13,442 bases of DNA from JBEVOS01 sp964564595 (lineage in GTDB: Bacteria; Pseudomonadota; Alphaproteobacteria; Caulobacterales; Aquidulcibacteraceae), in the NCBI GenBank assembly GCA_964564595.1, contig CAZMCA010000088.1:1-13442 (forward strand), written 5' to 3'. Shown here one piece after another: positions 1-6,495 of the stretch; positions within the stretch are counted from its first letter, which is position 1; the number at the start of each line of letters is the position of its first letter. The position numbers were made by a program, and so were the translations under genes. Below the pieces are notes generated by a model, which worked only from the letters and a program-made list of their open reading frames with translations, had not been told where the DNA came from and ran no database searches.

Positions 1-396
1 CATCAGCCAATGCGAGATGCGAGAGGCCTGCAGGCCCGCATAGCCCTTGTAGAACAGGAAGGGCTGTAAATAGGACCGGCACGCCGGATCGCGGTCACGC
101 ACCGCGCGCATGTCGCGCTCCGCTGAGCGCGCGATGTCAGGATCGGCCAGAAACGCTTCGCGGCAAACTTCGCGGAGTTGCAGCGGGCTCATGTCCCCGC
201 CGCCCAGCTTCTGCGCGAGGTGATAGGAGAGCGCCTCTTCGATCTTCTCGTGATGCAAAATCGTGGCGTGGAGGTAGGAAGCCAGCGTCGGCTCCTCGGC
301 CGCGGCCTGCACGGCCTCGATGCGCAATTGCGCCCACACGCCGCCGGATGCTTCGAACACGCGCGGCTTCGCGGCCTGGGTGTTTCCGTCAGCCAT
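1..396 (-). CDS. cysE: Serine O-acetyltransferase, N-terminal part (cut by window edge)
   Basis: CysE transfers acetyl from acetyl-CoA to L-serine, giving O-acetylserine, the carbon acceptor for sulfide in cytosolic cysteine synthesis. This ORF starts at an ATG (394-396) and stays open for 132 codons to base 1, so the C-terminal half is outside the window. What is visible matches the helical SATase N-terminal domain: VWAQLRIEA near residues 20-28, the EEP-LASY-H-TIL-H pattern at about 34-50, then ALSYHLAQKL, and AVRDRDPAC...FLFYKGYAGLQASRISHW at about 102-131, the lead-in to the left-handed beta-helix. The catalytic His and hexapeptide repeats lie beyond the edge and cannot be checked. An AAGAGGA ribosome binding site precedes the ATG. 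The upstream Nudix gene ends only 18 bases away on the same strand, so the two are probably co-transcribed. Typical full length is about 260-280 residues. Confidence 0.95.
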   Translation of the reverse strand, partial: MADGNTQAAKPRVFEASGGVWAQLRIEAVQAAAEEPTLASYLHATILHHEKIEEALSYHLAQKLGGGDMSPLQLREVCREAFLADPDIARSAERDMRAVRDRDPACRSYLQPFLFYKGYAGLQASRISHWLM

Positions 397-414
397 CTCG
401 CGTTCCTCTTGTCT

Positions 415-1011
415 TTAGGGCAGCATGACGCGCGCGAGCGCTTCCGGCAACCGGCCCGTCACAGCCATGTGGTGGGCCCGCAGGACCGCCGCAACGGTTA
501 ACGAGTCCGTTATTTCGCCGGTTACAACCCGTTCCAGAACCTCCGCGAACGGCGCAGACCGGCGCGCCAGCACCTCGGTCTCCTCCGGTGCGGCTTCGCC
601 CTCACTCAGCCCAAACGCGAGATAAAGCACCGCGCTTTCGTCCGTGAGCGAGTTCGACAGGTCCATCCGCAAAATCTCGACCAGATCGCTGGCGGAAAGC
701 CCCGTCTCCTCTTTGAGCTCACGGCGCGCGCAATCTGCGGTGTCTTCGCCAGGCTCCGCGCCGCCTTCCGGCATCTCCCACGAATAGCGCCCAAGCGGGA
801 AACGCCACTGCCCCACCATGTGCACGTGGCCCTTGTCATCGATCGGCAACACGCCGACCGCGCGCCGGCGAATGCGGATCACCGCATAGCTCGCGGGATT
901 GCCCGCGGGATTGAGCGTGTCATGCGCATCGATCGCGAACCACGCATTCTCGAACGGGCGCGTCACGCCGCGCACCGTCCACGGATTGCCGCTCTCTTCC
1001 CAACGCTGCAC
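415..1011 (-). CDS. Nudix hydrolase, ADP-ribose pyrophosphatase-like
   Basis: Nudix enzymes hydrolyse nucleoside diphosphates linked to another group, using Mg2+ held by the Nudix-box glutamates. A complete Nudix box (GX5EX7REUXEEXGU) is visible at about residues 83-105: GGAEPGE, seven residues, REL, K, EET, GL. The preceding WRFPLGRYSWEMPEGG segment resembles NudF/ADP-ribose pyrophosphatase-type proteins, so a nucleotide-sugar or ADP-ribose substrate is likely, but specificity is inference. Start choice: two in-frame GTG codons exist (1015-1017 and 1009-1011). AGGAG lies only one base from the first but seven bases from the second, so I place the start at 1011, giving 198 residues. No nearby in-frame ATG exists. 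The gene is divergent from the VOC gene across only about 50 bases and is followed after 18 bases by cysE, suggesting a two-gene transcript. Confidence 0.92.
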   Translation of the reverse strand: MQRWEESGNPWTVRGVTRPFENAWFAIDAHDTLNPAGNPASYAVIRIRRRAVGVLPIDDKGHVHMVGQWRFPLGRYSWEMPEGGAEPGEDTADCARRELKEETGLSASDLVEILRMDLSNSLTDESAVLYLAFGLSEGEAAPEETEVLARRSAPFAEVLERVVTGEITDSLTVAAVLRAHHMAVTGRLPEALARVMLP

Positions 1012-1018
1012 GAACACG

Positions 1019-1023
1019 CTCCT
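1019..1023 (-). promoter_or_regulatory. Ribosome binding site that decides the Nudix start
   Basis: On the minus strand this reads AGGAG. It is one base from the upstream GTG (1015-1017) and seven bases from the next in-frame GTG (1009-1011), which favours the second as the start codon. Confidence 0.6.
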
Positions 1024-1065
1024 ATGCTCCGCGCGCCATGATGGCGGCGAAGGAGTTCAAAAGCG

Positions 1066-1440
1066 ATGGCGCGGCTTGGTTATGCAACGGTCGGCTCAAA
1101 CGATCTGCCCGCCGCCAAAGCGTTTTACGACGCGCTGTTCGGCTCGTGCGGCGTTACCCCCACGATGGAGCACGAATCCGGCGGGCGCGTGTACGGCAAG
1201 GATGGCCGCCCGTTCTTCGCCGTGCTCGGCCCGCACAACAAAGAGCGCGCAACGCCCGGCAACGGCGCGATGATCGCGCTCAACTTCGACTCGCGCGCGG
1301 ACGTCGATGCGTTCTACACTACAGCGCTCGCGCTCGGCGGCACGGACGAAGGCGCGCCGGGTTTGCGGCGCCCCAACATCTACTTCGCGTATTTCCGCGA
1401 TCTCGACGGCAACAAGCTCTGCGCTTACAGCGTCGGCTAA
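1066..1440 (+). CDS. VOC-family (glyoxalase/bleomycin-resistance fold) protein
   Basis: This is a 124-residue single-module member of the vicinal oxygen chelate superfamily. Visible family features are the opening strand GYATVGSNDLPAAKAFYDALFG (about residues 5-26), a central NKERATPGNGAMIALNFDSRADVDAFY segment (about 58-84), and the closing FRDLDGNKLCAY (about 110-121), close to the usual F-DPDGN-L pattern. Such proteins form beta-alpha-beta-beta-beta modules and bind metals or small ligands. The reaction cannot be told from sequence; lactoylglutathione lyase or antibiotic binding are only two possibilities. AGGAG at 1051-1055 lies ten bases before the ATG. The nitroreductase starts 47 bases downstream on the same strand, so a shared transcript is plausible. 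Confidence 0.88.
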   Translation: MARLGYATVGSNDLPAAKAFYDALFGSCGVTPTMEHESGGRVYGKDGRPFFAVLGPHNKERATPGNGAMIALNFDSRADVDAFYTTALALGGTDEGAPGLRRPNIYFAYFRDLDGNKLCAYSVG

Positions 1441-1487
1441 ACGCCGCGCTACTTGCAAACCGTTCTCAAAACACGCATGTCCGGCCC

Positions 1488-2117
1488 ATGACCATCGATC
1501 CCGCCCGCGTGCCCGATAGCCCGCACGAAAACGATCCCGCCGTCTCCGCGCGCGAAAGCATCGAAACGCTCTCGCTGATGGCGCGCCGCCGCTCGACGAA
1601 GTTCGCATTCCTCACCGAACCGGGCCCCGCGCCGCATGAGATCGATACATTGATCCGCCTCGCCGCCCGCGCGCCCGATCACGGCAAGCTCGGCCCCTGG
1701 CGCTTCGTCGTTTTCGAAGGCGAAGGTCGCGCGCGCGCCGGCGAAGCGATCGCCAACGTGATCGCCGGCGATGACGGCGTCACGCCAGATCGCATCGCGT
1801 TCGAGAAGAAGCGCTTCCTCACTGCGCCCGTCTGCGTGATGGTCGTCAGCGCCACGCACACGCCGCATAAGATTCCAGAATGGGAGCAGCAACTCTCCGC
1901 CGGCGCCGTGTGCTACGGCCTCCTCATCGCCGCGCACGCAATGGGCTACGCCGGCACGTGGCTCACCGAATGGGTCACGTATGACGAACGCGCCCGCGCC
2001 GCCCTCGGCCTCAGCACACACGAACGCATCGCCGGCCTCGTCTTCCTGGGCACAGCCAGCGCCCCCGCCATCGAACGCGCCCGCCCCGATCTTTCGAGCC
2101 GCGTGACGCGGTTCTAG
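1488..2117 (+). CDS. Nitroreductase family protein, YdjA-like
   Basis: This 209-residue FMN-dependent nitroreductase-fold protein most resembles the small YdjA group of NAD(P)H oxidoreductases, which act as cytosolic dimers. Visible signatures: RRRST (33-37), where the FMN phosphate contact usually lies; ARAPDHGKLGPWRFVV (about 60-75), the hallmark APDH-PW-F segment; KIPEWEQQLSAGAV (about 128-141); GYAGTW (153-158); and GLVFLGT near 183-189. The physiological substrate is unknown for most of the group. The reading frame stays open upstream to 1038, but that stretch overlaps the VOC gene in another frame and is an artefact, so I take the ATG at 1488. No clear Shine-Dalgarno precedes it. The first 25-30 residues are a poorly conserved, Pro/Asp/Glu-rich extension, and an internal ATG at 1578 (Met31) is an alternative start right before the domain. 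Confidence 0.9.
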   Translation: MTIDPARVPDSPHENDPAVSARESIETLSLMARRRSTKFAFLTEPGPAPHEIDTLIRLAARAPDHGKLGPWRFVVFEGEGRARAGEAIANVIAGDDGVTPDRIAFEKKRFLTAPVCVMVVSATHTPHKIPEWEQQLSAGAVCYGLLIAAHAMGYAGTWLTEWVTYDERARAALGLSTHERIAGLVFLGTASAPAIERARPDLSSRVTRF

Positions 2118-2130
2118 CGAAACGCCTTTT

Positions 2131-2272
2131 CCCTCCCCTGCAGGGGAGGGTGTCGCGCGCAGCGCGACGGGTGGGGTCTAACACAGGCGCCACCATTTCA
2201 ACGGCAACGCATCCGCCCCACCCGTCGTCACGCCGCGCGCGTCGCGACGACACCCTCCCCTGGCGGGGAGGG
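2131..2272. repeat. Inverted pair of REP-like palindromic elements between convergent genes
   Basis: Two copies of one GC-rich element lie tail to tail. The left copy (2131-2176) has an 8-bp stem, CCCTCCCC/GGGGAGGG around TGCA, then a second hairpin GTCGCGC-GCA-GCGCGAC, then GGGTGGGG. The right copy (2216-2272), read on the minus strand, has the same first stem around GCCA, a longer second hairpin closed by GTCGTC/GACGAC, then GGGTGGGG. The spacer 2177-2215 shows nothing else. Neither outer hairpin is followed by a T-run in the direction of the gene it would end, so this is not a classic intrinsic terminator. It sits between the ends of the nitroreductase and the cyclase-family gene, as REP/BIME-type elements often do. 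A role in mRNA 3'-end protection or termination is inference. Confidence 0.75.
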
Positions 2273-2278
2273 AAAGCG

Positions 2279-3244
2279 CTACCTAATCGCGATCGGGTTC
2301 ACGACCATCTGCACCGCACCTTGAAAGCGCGGTTGCCCAAGCACGAACAGAAACGTCGTCGCGCCATCCGCCGCGAGCTCAGCCGTGTTCACGTTCTCCA
2401 GAATGTGCACGCCGTGTTGCGCGAGCAGCGTCTGGTGCACCACGAACGGATGATCCGCGCGCTCGAAAGGGATCGCCTCAAGCGCCGCCGTATCCGACCC
2501 AATCGCAACCACGCCCGCCTCCGCCAGATAGCGCGCGCCCTCAAGCCCGAGCCCCGGCTGCTGCGCGATGTATTGCGCCGGGTTCGCCTGCGCTTGCGCG
2601 GCCATGTAGCCGGTGTGGAAGAGCACCACGTCTCCGCGCTGCAGCGTCACCCGCGCGCGCCGCAGCGCCGCATCGATCTCCGCGCGGTTGAACGCCGTAC
2701 CGGGCGCGACCGGATTGGCGTTGTAGTGCCGTGTCATATCGAGAAGCACCCCGCGCGTCGCGATCGGCCGGATGCTTTCCGTGCCAAGGCGCGTCAGGCC
2801 ATTCGGCGTCACGAAATCCTGCGCGCGCATGCCGTTATAGTAGCGGTGATTGATCCCGAGATGCCCGAGGCCATCGATCTGCGTGCCGATGCCGAGATAC
2901 GTGATCAGGATATCGTCGTTCGCCGTCGCGTTGTTGGCGCCGATCACTGGACCCGTGCCGTCATTCGATTGCGTGACGACGATGTTGAACCAGCGCGGAT
3001 CGTACGCCGGGCTCTCCCGGTTCGTGACAACGCCGAGCGCGTACACCTTCCCTTCCCGCACCAGCCGCGCCGCATTGCGCGTATGCGCCTCGGAAAGATT
3101 GTTCGTCGCGCCCGCCGTATCTTCCGCGCCGTAGCGCGACGGATACCACGGCGCGGTTTCCGCCGCCGGCGCCGCGGCTTGCTGCGCGCTCGCCGTCATC
3201 CCCGCGAACGCCAACGCGCACGCGATCATCGCCATCTTCTTCAT
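2279..3244 (-). CDS. Exported cyclase-family (kynurenine formamidase-like) hydrolase
   Basis: This 321-residue protein belongs to the cyclase/KynB-type metal-dependent amidohydrolase family (Pfam 'Cyclase'). Residues 1-20 look like a Sec signal peptide (MKKMAMIACALAF...ASA, cleavage before QQ), so the mature enzyme is probably periplasmic. Family features are GIGTQIDGLGH (118-128) at the position of the HxGTHxDxPxH metal motif, RGVLLDM (164-170), GDVVLFHTGY (204-213), and the late H270...E283 pair in HQTLLAQHGVHILEN. In the first motif, two canonical His positions read Gly118 and Gln122, while Asp124 and His128 remain. This could be a subfamily variant or altered chemistry. The substrate is unknown. 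A strong GAGGTGAGGG ribosome binding site precedes the ATG. QueF lies 94 bases upstream on the same strand. Confidence 0.9.
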   Translation of the reverse strand: MKKMAMIACALAFAGMTASAQQAAAPAAETAPWYPSRYGAEDTAGATNNLSEAHTRNAARLVREGKVYALGVVTNRESPAYDPRWFNIVVTQSNDGTGPVIGANNATANDDILITYLGIGTQIDGLGHLGINHRYYNGMRAQDFVTPNGLTRLGTESIRPIATRGVLLDMTRHYNANPVAPGTAFNRAEIDAALRRARVTLQRGDVVLFHTGYMAAQAQANPAQYIAQQPGLGLEGARYLAEAGVVAIGSDTAALEAIPFERADHPFVVHQTLLAQHGVHILENVNTAELAADGATTFLFVLGQPRFQGAVQMVVNPIAIR

Positions 3245-3338
3245 CGGTTGTCCCTCACCTCACGGCGTCTCATGCGCCTTCGGAGGGAAGCTGGCGCGGC
3301 GCCCTGCGGAGGGCAAGCGCCTTTCTAATGCGTGATCG

Positions 3339-3794
3339 CTAGCCTCGCCCGCGATACGTCCCGACGCCCTGATCCGGCAGCCACAAGCCCTCCGGCGGCG
3401 CGCCGGTTTGCCAGAACACATCGATCGGAATGCCGCCGCGCGGATTCCAATAGCCGCCGATGCGCAGCCACGCCGGCGCGATCGCTTCCACGATCCGCTT
3501 GGCGACATAGATCGTGCAATCTTCGTGGAACGCGCCGTGATTGCGGAAGCTCTGCAGGAACAGCTTCAGACTCTTGGACTCCACGATCCAGTCGCCCGGC
3601 GCGTAATCGATAACGAGCGTGCCGAAATCGGGCTGCCCCGTCACCGGGCAGATCGACGTGAACTCCGGCGCCGTGAAGCGTGCGAGATAGAGCGGCGCGC
3701 CTTTGTGCGGATTGGGCGCGCGCTCGAGCACGGCGTCTTCCGGGCGCGCCGGGATCGGCGCGCTGTGGCCGAGCTGGGTGAGATTGTCCGTCAT
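3339..3794 (-). CDS. queF: NADPH-dependent 7-cyano-7-deazaguanine reductase (preQ0 reductase)
   Basis: QueF reduces the nitrile of preQ0 to the amine of preQ1 with two NADPH, the last step before insertion into tRNA by Tgt in queuosine synthesis. The 151-residue length fits the short single-domain type that assembles from tunnel-fold subunits. Visible key residues: the nucleophilic Cys49 in EFTSICP, Asp56 in QPDF, the QueF signature ESKSLKLF at 72-79, and His90-Glu91 in FHEDCT for substrate binding. An AGGAGAGG ribosome binding site precedes the ATG. No other queuosine gene is in the window. The cyclase-family gene follows after 94 bases holding only a short GCCCT/AGGGC hairpin (3301-3314) without a T-run. 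The gene is divergent from the SDR gene across 67 bases. Confidence 0.97.
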   Translation of the reverse strand: MTDNLTQLGHSAPIPARPEDAVLERAPNPHKGAPLYLARFTAPEFTSICPVTGQPDFGTLVIDYAPGDWIVESKSLKLFLQSFRNHGAFHEDCTIYVAKRIVEAIAPAWLRIGGYWNPRGGIPIDVFWQTGAPPEGLWLPDQGVGTYRGRG

Positions 3795-3861
3795 GCCCCT
3801 CTCCTAGCGGCGGCGGTGCCAAGCGGCTAGGTCATGCCCCCATAGAACGAGGAGCGCTCCG

Positions 3862-4656
3862 ATGAACGATTTCGACGGCAAGATCATCATGGTCACGGGC
3901 GGGGGCACGGGCCTTGGCAAAGCCATCGCCATCGGGGCCGCCAAGCGCGGCGCCAAAGCCGTCATCGTCAATTACTCGAAAAGCGCCAAGGAAGCCGAAG
4001 AAACCGCCGATGAGCTGCGCGCCGCCGGCGCCGAGGCGCTCGCCGTGCAAGCCGACGTCGCCGACGATGGCGCCTGCCGCGCGCTCGCCAAGGCCGCGGA
4101 AAAATACGGCCGCATCGATGCGCTCGCCAACAACGCCGGCGTCACCAAGCACGTGCCCAACCACGCCAACATGGACGGGCTCTCCAAGGAAGACTTCCTC
4201 TGGATCTACACCATCAACACCGTCGCCCCGTTCCAGATGATCCGCGCCGCGCGCCCGCTCCTCGAAGCCGCCGAGCGTTCGTCCGTGCTGATGACATCCT
4301 CGATCGCGGGCGTCACCGGCATCGGCTCTTCCGTCGCCTACGCCGCCTCGAAGGGCGCGCTGAACACCATGACCATCTCGCTCGCGCGCGCCCTCGCGCC
4401 AAAGATCCGTGTCAACGCGCTCTGCCCCGGCTTTATCGACACGCGCTGGTTCACCGATCAGTACGGCGAAGAGCGCACGCAAACGATCCGCGACAACGCG
4501 ATCAAGAACACGCCCCTCAAAGCCGCATCGACTCCCGAAGACATCGCCGACGCTGGACTCTTCCTCATCAGCGACGCAGCCCGCCACGTCACCGGCGAAA
4601 CGCTGCTCGTCGATGCGGGCAGCCATCTCGGCTACGCGCCGCTCACCGCGCGCTGA
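3862..4656 (+). CDS. SDR-family NAD(P)-dependent oxidoreductase
   Basis: This is a classical short-chain dehydrogenase/reductase of 264 residues with a single Rossmann domain. The cofactor motif TGGGTGLG is at 12-19, NNAG at 90-93, and the catalytic set is Asn119, Ser147, Tyr160 and Lys164 (YAASK). PG at 189-190 and the C-terminal VTGETLLVDAGS are also typical. Asn37 at the end of the second strand (VIVNYSKS), with no acidic residue there, is more in keeping with NADP(H) than NAD, but this is only a hint. The substrate cannot be predicted; FabG-like ketoacyl reductases and generic alcohol dehydrogenases share this outline. GAGGAG at 3849-3854 lies seven bases before the ATG. It is followed by the porin genes on the same strand after 98 bases. 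Confidence 0.94.
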   Translation: MNDFDGKIIMVTGGGTGLGKAIAIGAAKRGAKAVIVNYSKSAKEAEETADELRAAGAEALAVQADVADDGACRALAKAAEKYGRIDALANNAGVTKHVPNHANMDGLSKEDFLWIYTINTVAPFQMIRAARPLLEAAERSSVLMTSSIAGVTGIGSSVAYAASKGALNTMTISLARALAPKIRVNALCPGFIDTRWFTDQYGEERTQTIRDNAIKNTPLKAASTPEDIADAGLFLISDAARHVTGETLLVDAGSHLGYAPLTAR

Positions 4657-4754
4657 GTCCGATCGCCGCAACGCGCTAAACAATCGCCGCAGGTCTTAAC
4701 GCGCCATTCACCATGTGATCGCACGCTCTGCCTAAGATTCGGGCGGAGCTTGCA

Positions 4755-5450
4755 ATGAAGCGGAAGATGATTGGCGCGGTGTTGTTGGCGGGCGCAGCGC
4801 TCCCGGCCGCGGCGCACGCCGAGGGTGCGTTCAGCGGCAACATCGCGCTCACCACCGACTACGTCTTCCGCGGCTATTCGCAAACGATGGAAGATCCCGC
4901 CGTTCAAGGCGGCTTCGACTACACGGATGATTTCTTCTACTCCGGCGTATGGGCATCGAACGTCGACTTCGGAATCCCGGGCTCGATCGAAGTGGATGTG
5001 TACGCCGGCGTAACGCCGACGCTTGGTCCGGTTTCGCTCGATTTCGGCGTCACCGGATTTCTCTACCCGGGCTCAACAAATGCGTTCGGAGAGTTCGATT
5101 TTTGGGAAGTGAAAGCCGCCGGCGCGATCAATCCCGTCGAAGCGCTGACACTCGGCGCCGAGGCGAATTACTCGCCCGACTTCACCACCAATGGCGGGCA
5201 GTCCTGGTACGTTGAAGCCAACGCGGCCTATGCCGTTACGCCTATTTTCTCCGTCTCTGGCGCCTACGGCAATCAGAGCGTCGAGACGGCAAATTATTAC
5301 GCGGGCTCAACCGACAACTACAACGCCTGGCAACTCGGCGGCACGTTTGAGCTCTACGGCTTCTCGTTCGATCTGCGTTATCACGACACCGATCTCGACA
5401 CCGCCGTGACGGAAGATCGAATCGTCGCAACGCTCAAACGCGCGCTCTAA
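4755..5450 (+). CDS. TorF-family putative porin (first of tandem pair)
   Basis: This 231-residue outer-membrane beta-barrel candidate has the family opening FSGNIALTTDYVFRGYSQ right after a signal peptide (residues 1-22, cleaved after AHA). The rest alternates aromatic and polar residues, as in transmembrane strands: FYSGVWASNVDF, IEVDVYAGV, LDFGVTGFLYPG, YGNQSVETANYY, FDLRYHDTDLD. It ends in a final strand, RIVATLKRAL. The family is annotated as putative porins; the transported solute is unknown. GGAG lies six bases before the ATG. A close paralogue follows 221 bases downstream, sharing roughly half or more of its positions by eye. This copy lacks the short insertions seen in the second, around the fifth strand and before the last strand. 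Confidence 0.91.
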   Translation: MKRKMIGAVLLAGAALPAAAHAEGAFSGNIALTTDYVFRGYSQTMEDPAVQGGFDYTDDFFYSGVWASNVDFGIPGSIEVDVYAGVTPTLGPVSLDFGVTGFLYPGSTNAFGEFDFWEVKAAGAINPVEALTLGAEANYSPDFTTNGGQSWYVEANAAYAVTPIFSVSGAYGNQSVETANYYAGSTDNYNAWQLGGTFELYGFSFDLRYHDTDLDTAVTEDRIVATLKRAL

Positions 5451-5457
5451 CGCGCTA

Positions 5458-5512
5458 GGTGCGCGTTTCCGCGCAGGCCCGGCGCCCGCGTTTCAGGCGG
5501 CAAACGCGCATC
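5458..5512 (+). other. Competing hairpins downstream of the first porin gene
   Basis: Three pairings share bases. GCGCG-TTTC-CGCGC folds at 5461-5474. CGCGTTT (5487-5493) pairs with AAACGCG (5502-5508). Alternatively TGCGCGTTT (5460-5468) pairs perfectly with AAACGCGCA (5502-5510), extending by one G-T and one G-C pair. The last excludes the first two. No T-run follows. This could be a weak 3'-end structure of the first porin mRNA or a structured leader for the second; chance in GC-rich DNA is a real alternative. Confidence 0.4.
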
Positions 5513-5671
5513 GCGCCCAAAAACTAGCCAATGCACACCCTTGTGGCCGCGCTGCAACGCCGTTGCCTTTAACACGCAATCTGACTGCGTTGTTTAGAGC
5601 TGTTTACCACTCGTTCACGCTAATTCGTGAGCTTCGCTGCGCACGCGGCGAGAACCCGCGGGGGAATAAGG

Positions 5672-6409
5672 ATGTTGAGCATGAAGAAGATCATTGGACT
5701 CGCTTTGTTGGCGAGCGCGGCCACGACGACGGCCGCCTACGCCGAACCAACTTTCTCTGGCAACGTTGCGCTGACGTCGGATTACGTCTTCCGCGGCGTG
5801 TCGCAGAGCGACAGCGACATCGCTGTGCAAGGCGGCTTCGATGTCACCAATGACATCTTCTACGCCGGCGCTTGGGCGTCGAGCATCGACTTTGGTTCGA
5901 ACGGCACGATCGAAACGGACGTGTACGCCGGCGTTCGCCCGGTTCTCGGCGCCGTGACGCTCGACTTCGGCGTGATCGGCTATCTCTATCCGGGCATGGA
6001 CGAAGCGCCGGGCGCTCCGGAAACCGACATGTGGGAATTCAAGGCGGGCGCCTCGATCGCTCCGGCTGAAGGCTTCACGCTCGGCGGCGCGCTCTATTAC
6101 TCGCCCGACTTCACGCTCACCGCTGGTGACGAGTCCGGCCTGTACGCTGAAATCAACGCGTCGTTCGCGGTCAGCGACACGCTCTCGATCTCGGGCGCGG
6201 TCGGCAATCAAAGCGTCGATCAAGCCGGCTACTATCCGGGCGGCGAAGACAACTACACGACATGGAACATCGGCGGCACGGCCACGGTCGCGGGCTTCGG
6301 TCTCGACCTGCGCTACACCGACACGAACCTCGATCCGGAAGTGTTCGGCCCGTCGGGCGACGAAGCCTCTGACGGCCGCGTCGTGCTCACGGTGAAGCGC
6401 GCGCTCTAA
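5672..6409 (+). CDS. TorF-family putative porin (second of tandem pair)
   Basis: This is a paralogue of the preceding gene with 245 residues from this start. The signal peptide spans about residues 1-24, cleaved after AYA. The mature protein opens with the family segment FSGNVALTSDYVFRGVSQ. Shared blocks with the first copy are AVQGGFD, DVYAGV, LDFGV, YSPDFT, GNQSV, DLRY and the terminal VKRAL. It has extra residues in the region DEAPGAPETD and before the last strand (FGPSGDEASDG), likely in loops. Start choice: an ATG at 5672 follows GGGGA by six bases, and an ATG at 5681 (MKKII) follows AAGGA by eight bases; both are credible. A longer in-frame opening to 5627 lacks a good ribosome binding site. 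A strong terminator follows. Solute specificity is unknown. Confidence 0.92.
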   Translation: MLSMKKIIGLALLASAATTTAAYAEPTFSGNVALTSDYVFRGVSQSDSDIAVQGGFDVTNDIFYAGAWASSIDFGSNGTIETDVYAGVRPVLGAVTLDFGVIGYLYPGMDEAPGAPETDMWEFKAGASIAPAEGFTLGGALYYSPDFTLTAGDESGLYAEINASFAVSDTLSISGAVGNQSVDQAGYYPGGEDNYTTWNIGGTATVAGFGLDLRYTDTNLDPEVFGPSGDEASDGRVVLTVKRAL

Positions 6410-6446
6410 TCCTAACGCGGCTTCGGCCGCGGGGGACGCACAACGG

Positions 6447-6486
6447 ACGGCCGCCGCGTGGAGGGACGCGGCGGCCGTTTCGTTTT
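6447..6486 (+). terminator. Strong intrinsic terminator after the porin pair
   Basis: A perfect 13-bp stem (ACGGCCGCCGCGT at 6447-6459 with its complement at 6466-6478) encloses a 6-base loop and runs into TTTCGTTTT. It lies 38 bases after the second porin stop. A smaller hairpin, CGCGGC-TTCG-GCCGCG (6416-6431) with a stable TTCG tetraloop, sits just upstream. On the opposite strand no T-run follows, so it probably serves the plus-strand porin transcript. The end of the HMG-CoA lyase gene converges on it from the other side. Confidence 0.9.
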
Positions 6487-6495
6487 GTGCTGCGC

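Noticed and set aside
1038..1487. Upstream in-frame extension of the nitroreductase
   Set aside because: It overlaps the VOC gene in another frame and encodes an arginine-rich stretch without homology; the family N-terminus begins near the ATG at 1488.
3301..3314. Small GCCCT/AGGGC hairpin between queF and the cyclase-family gene
   Set aside because: The stem is only five base pairs and is not followed by a T-run on the minus strand, so I do not call it a terminator.
2150..3328. 392-codon plus-strand open frame opposite the cyclase-family gene
   Set aside because: The product is extremely arginine-rich with no domain, and it starts inside the repeat element. The minus-strand gene has a signal peptide, ribosome binding site and family motifs.
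3832..4683. 283-codon minus-strand open frame opposite the SDR gene
   Set aside because: The Gly/Val/Arg-rich translation mirrors SDR codons. The plus strand carries all SDR catalytic residues and a good ribosome binding site.
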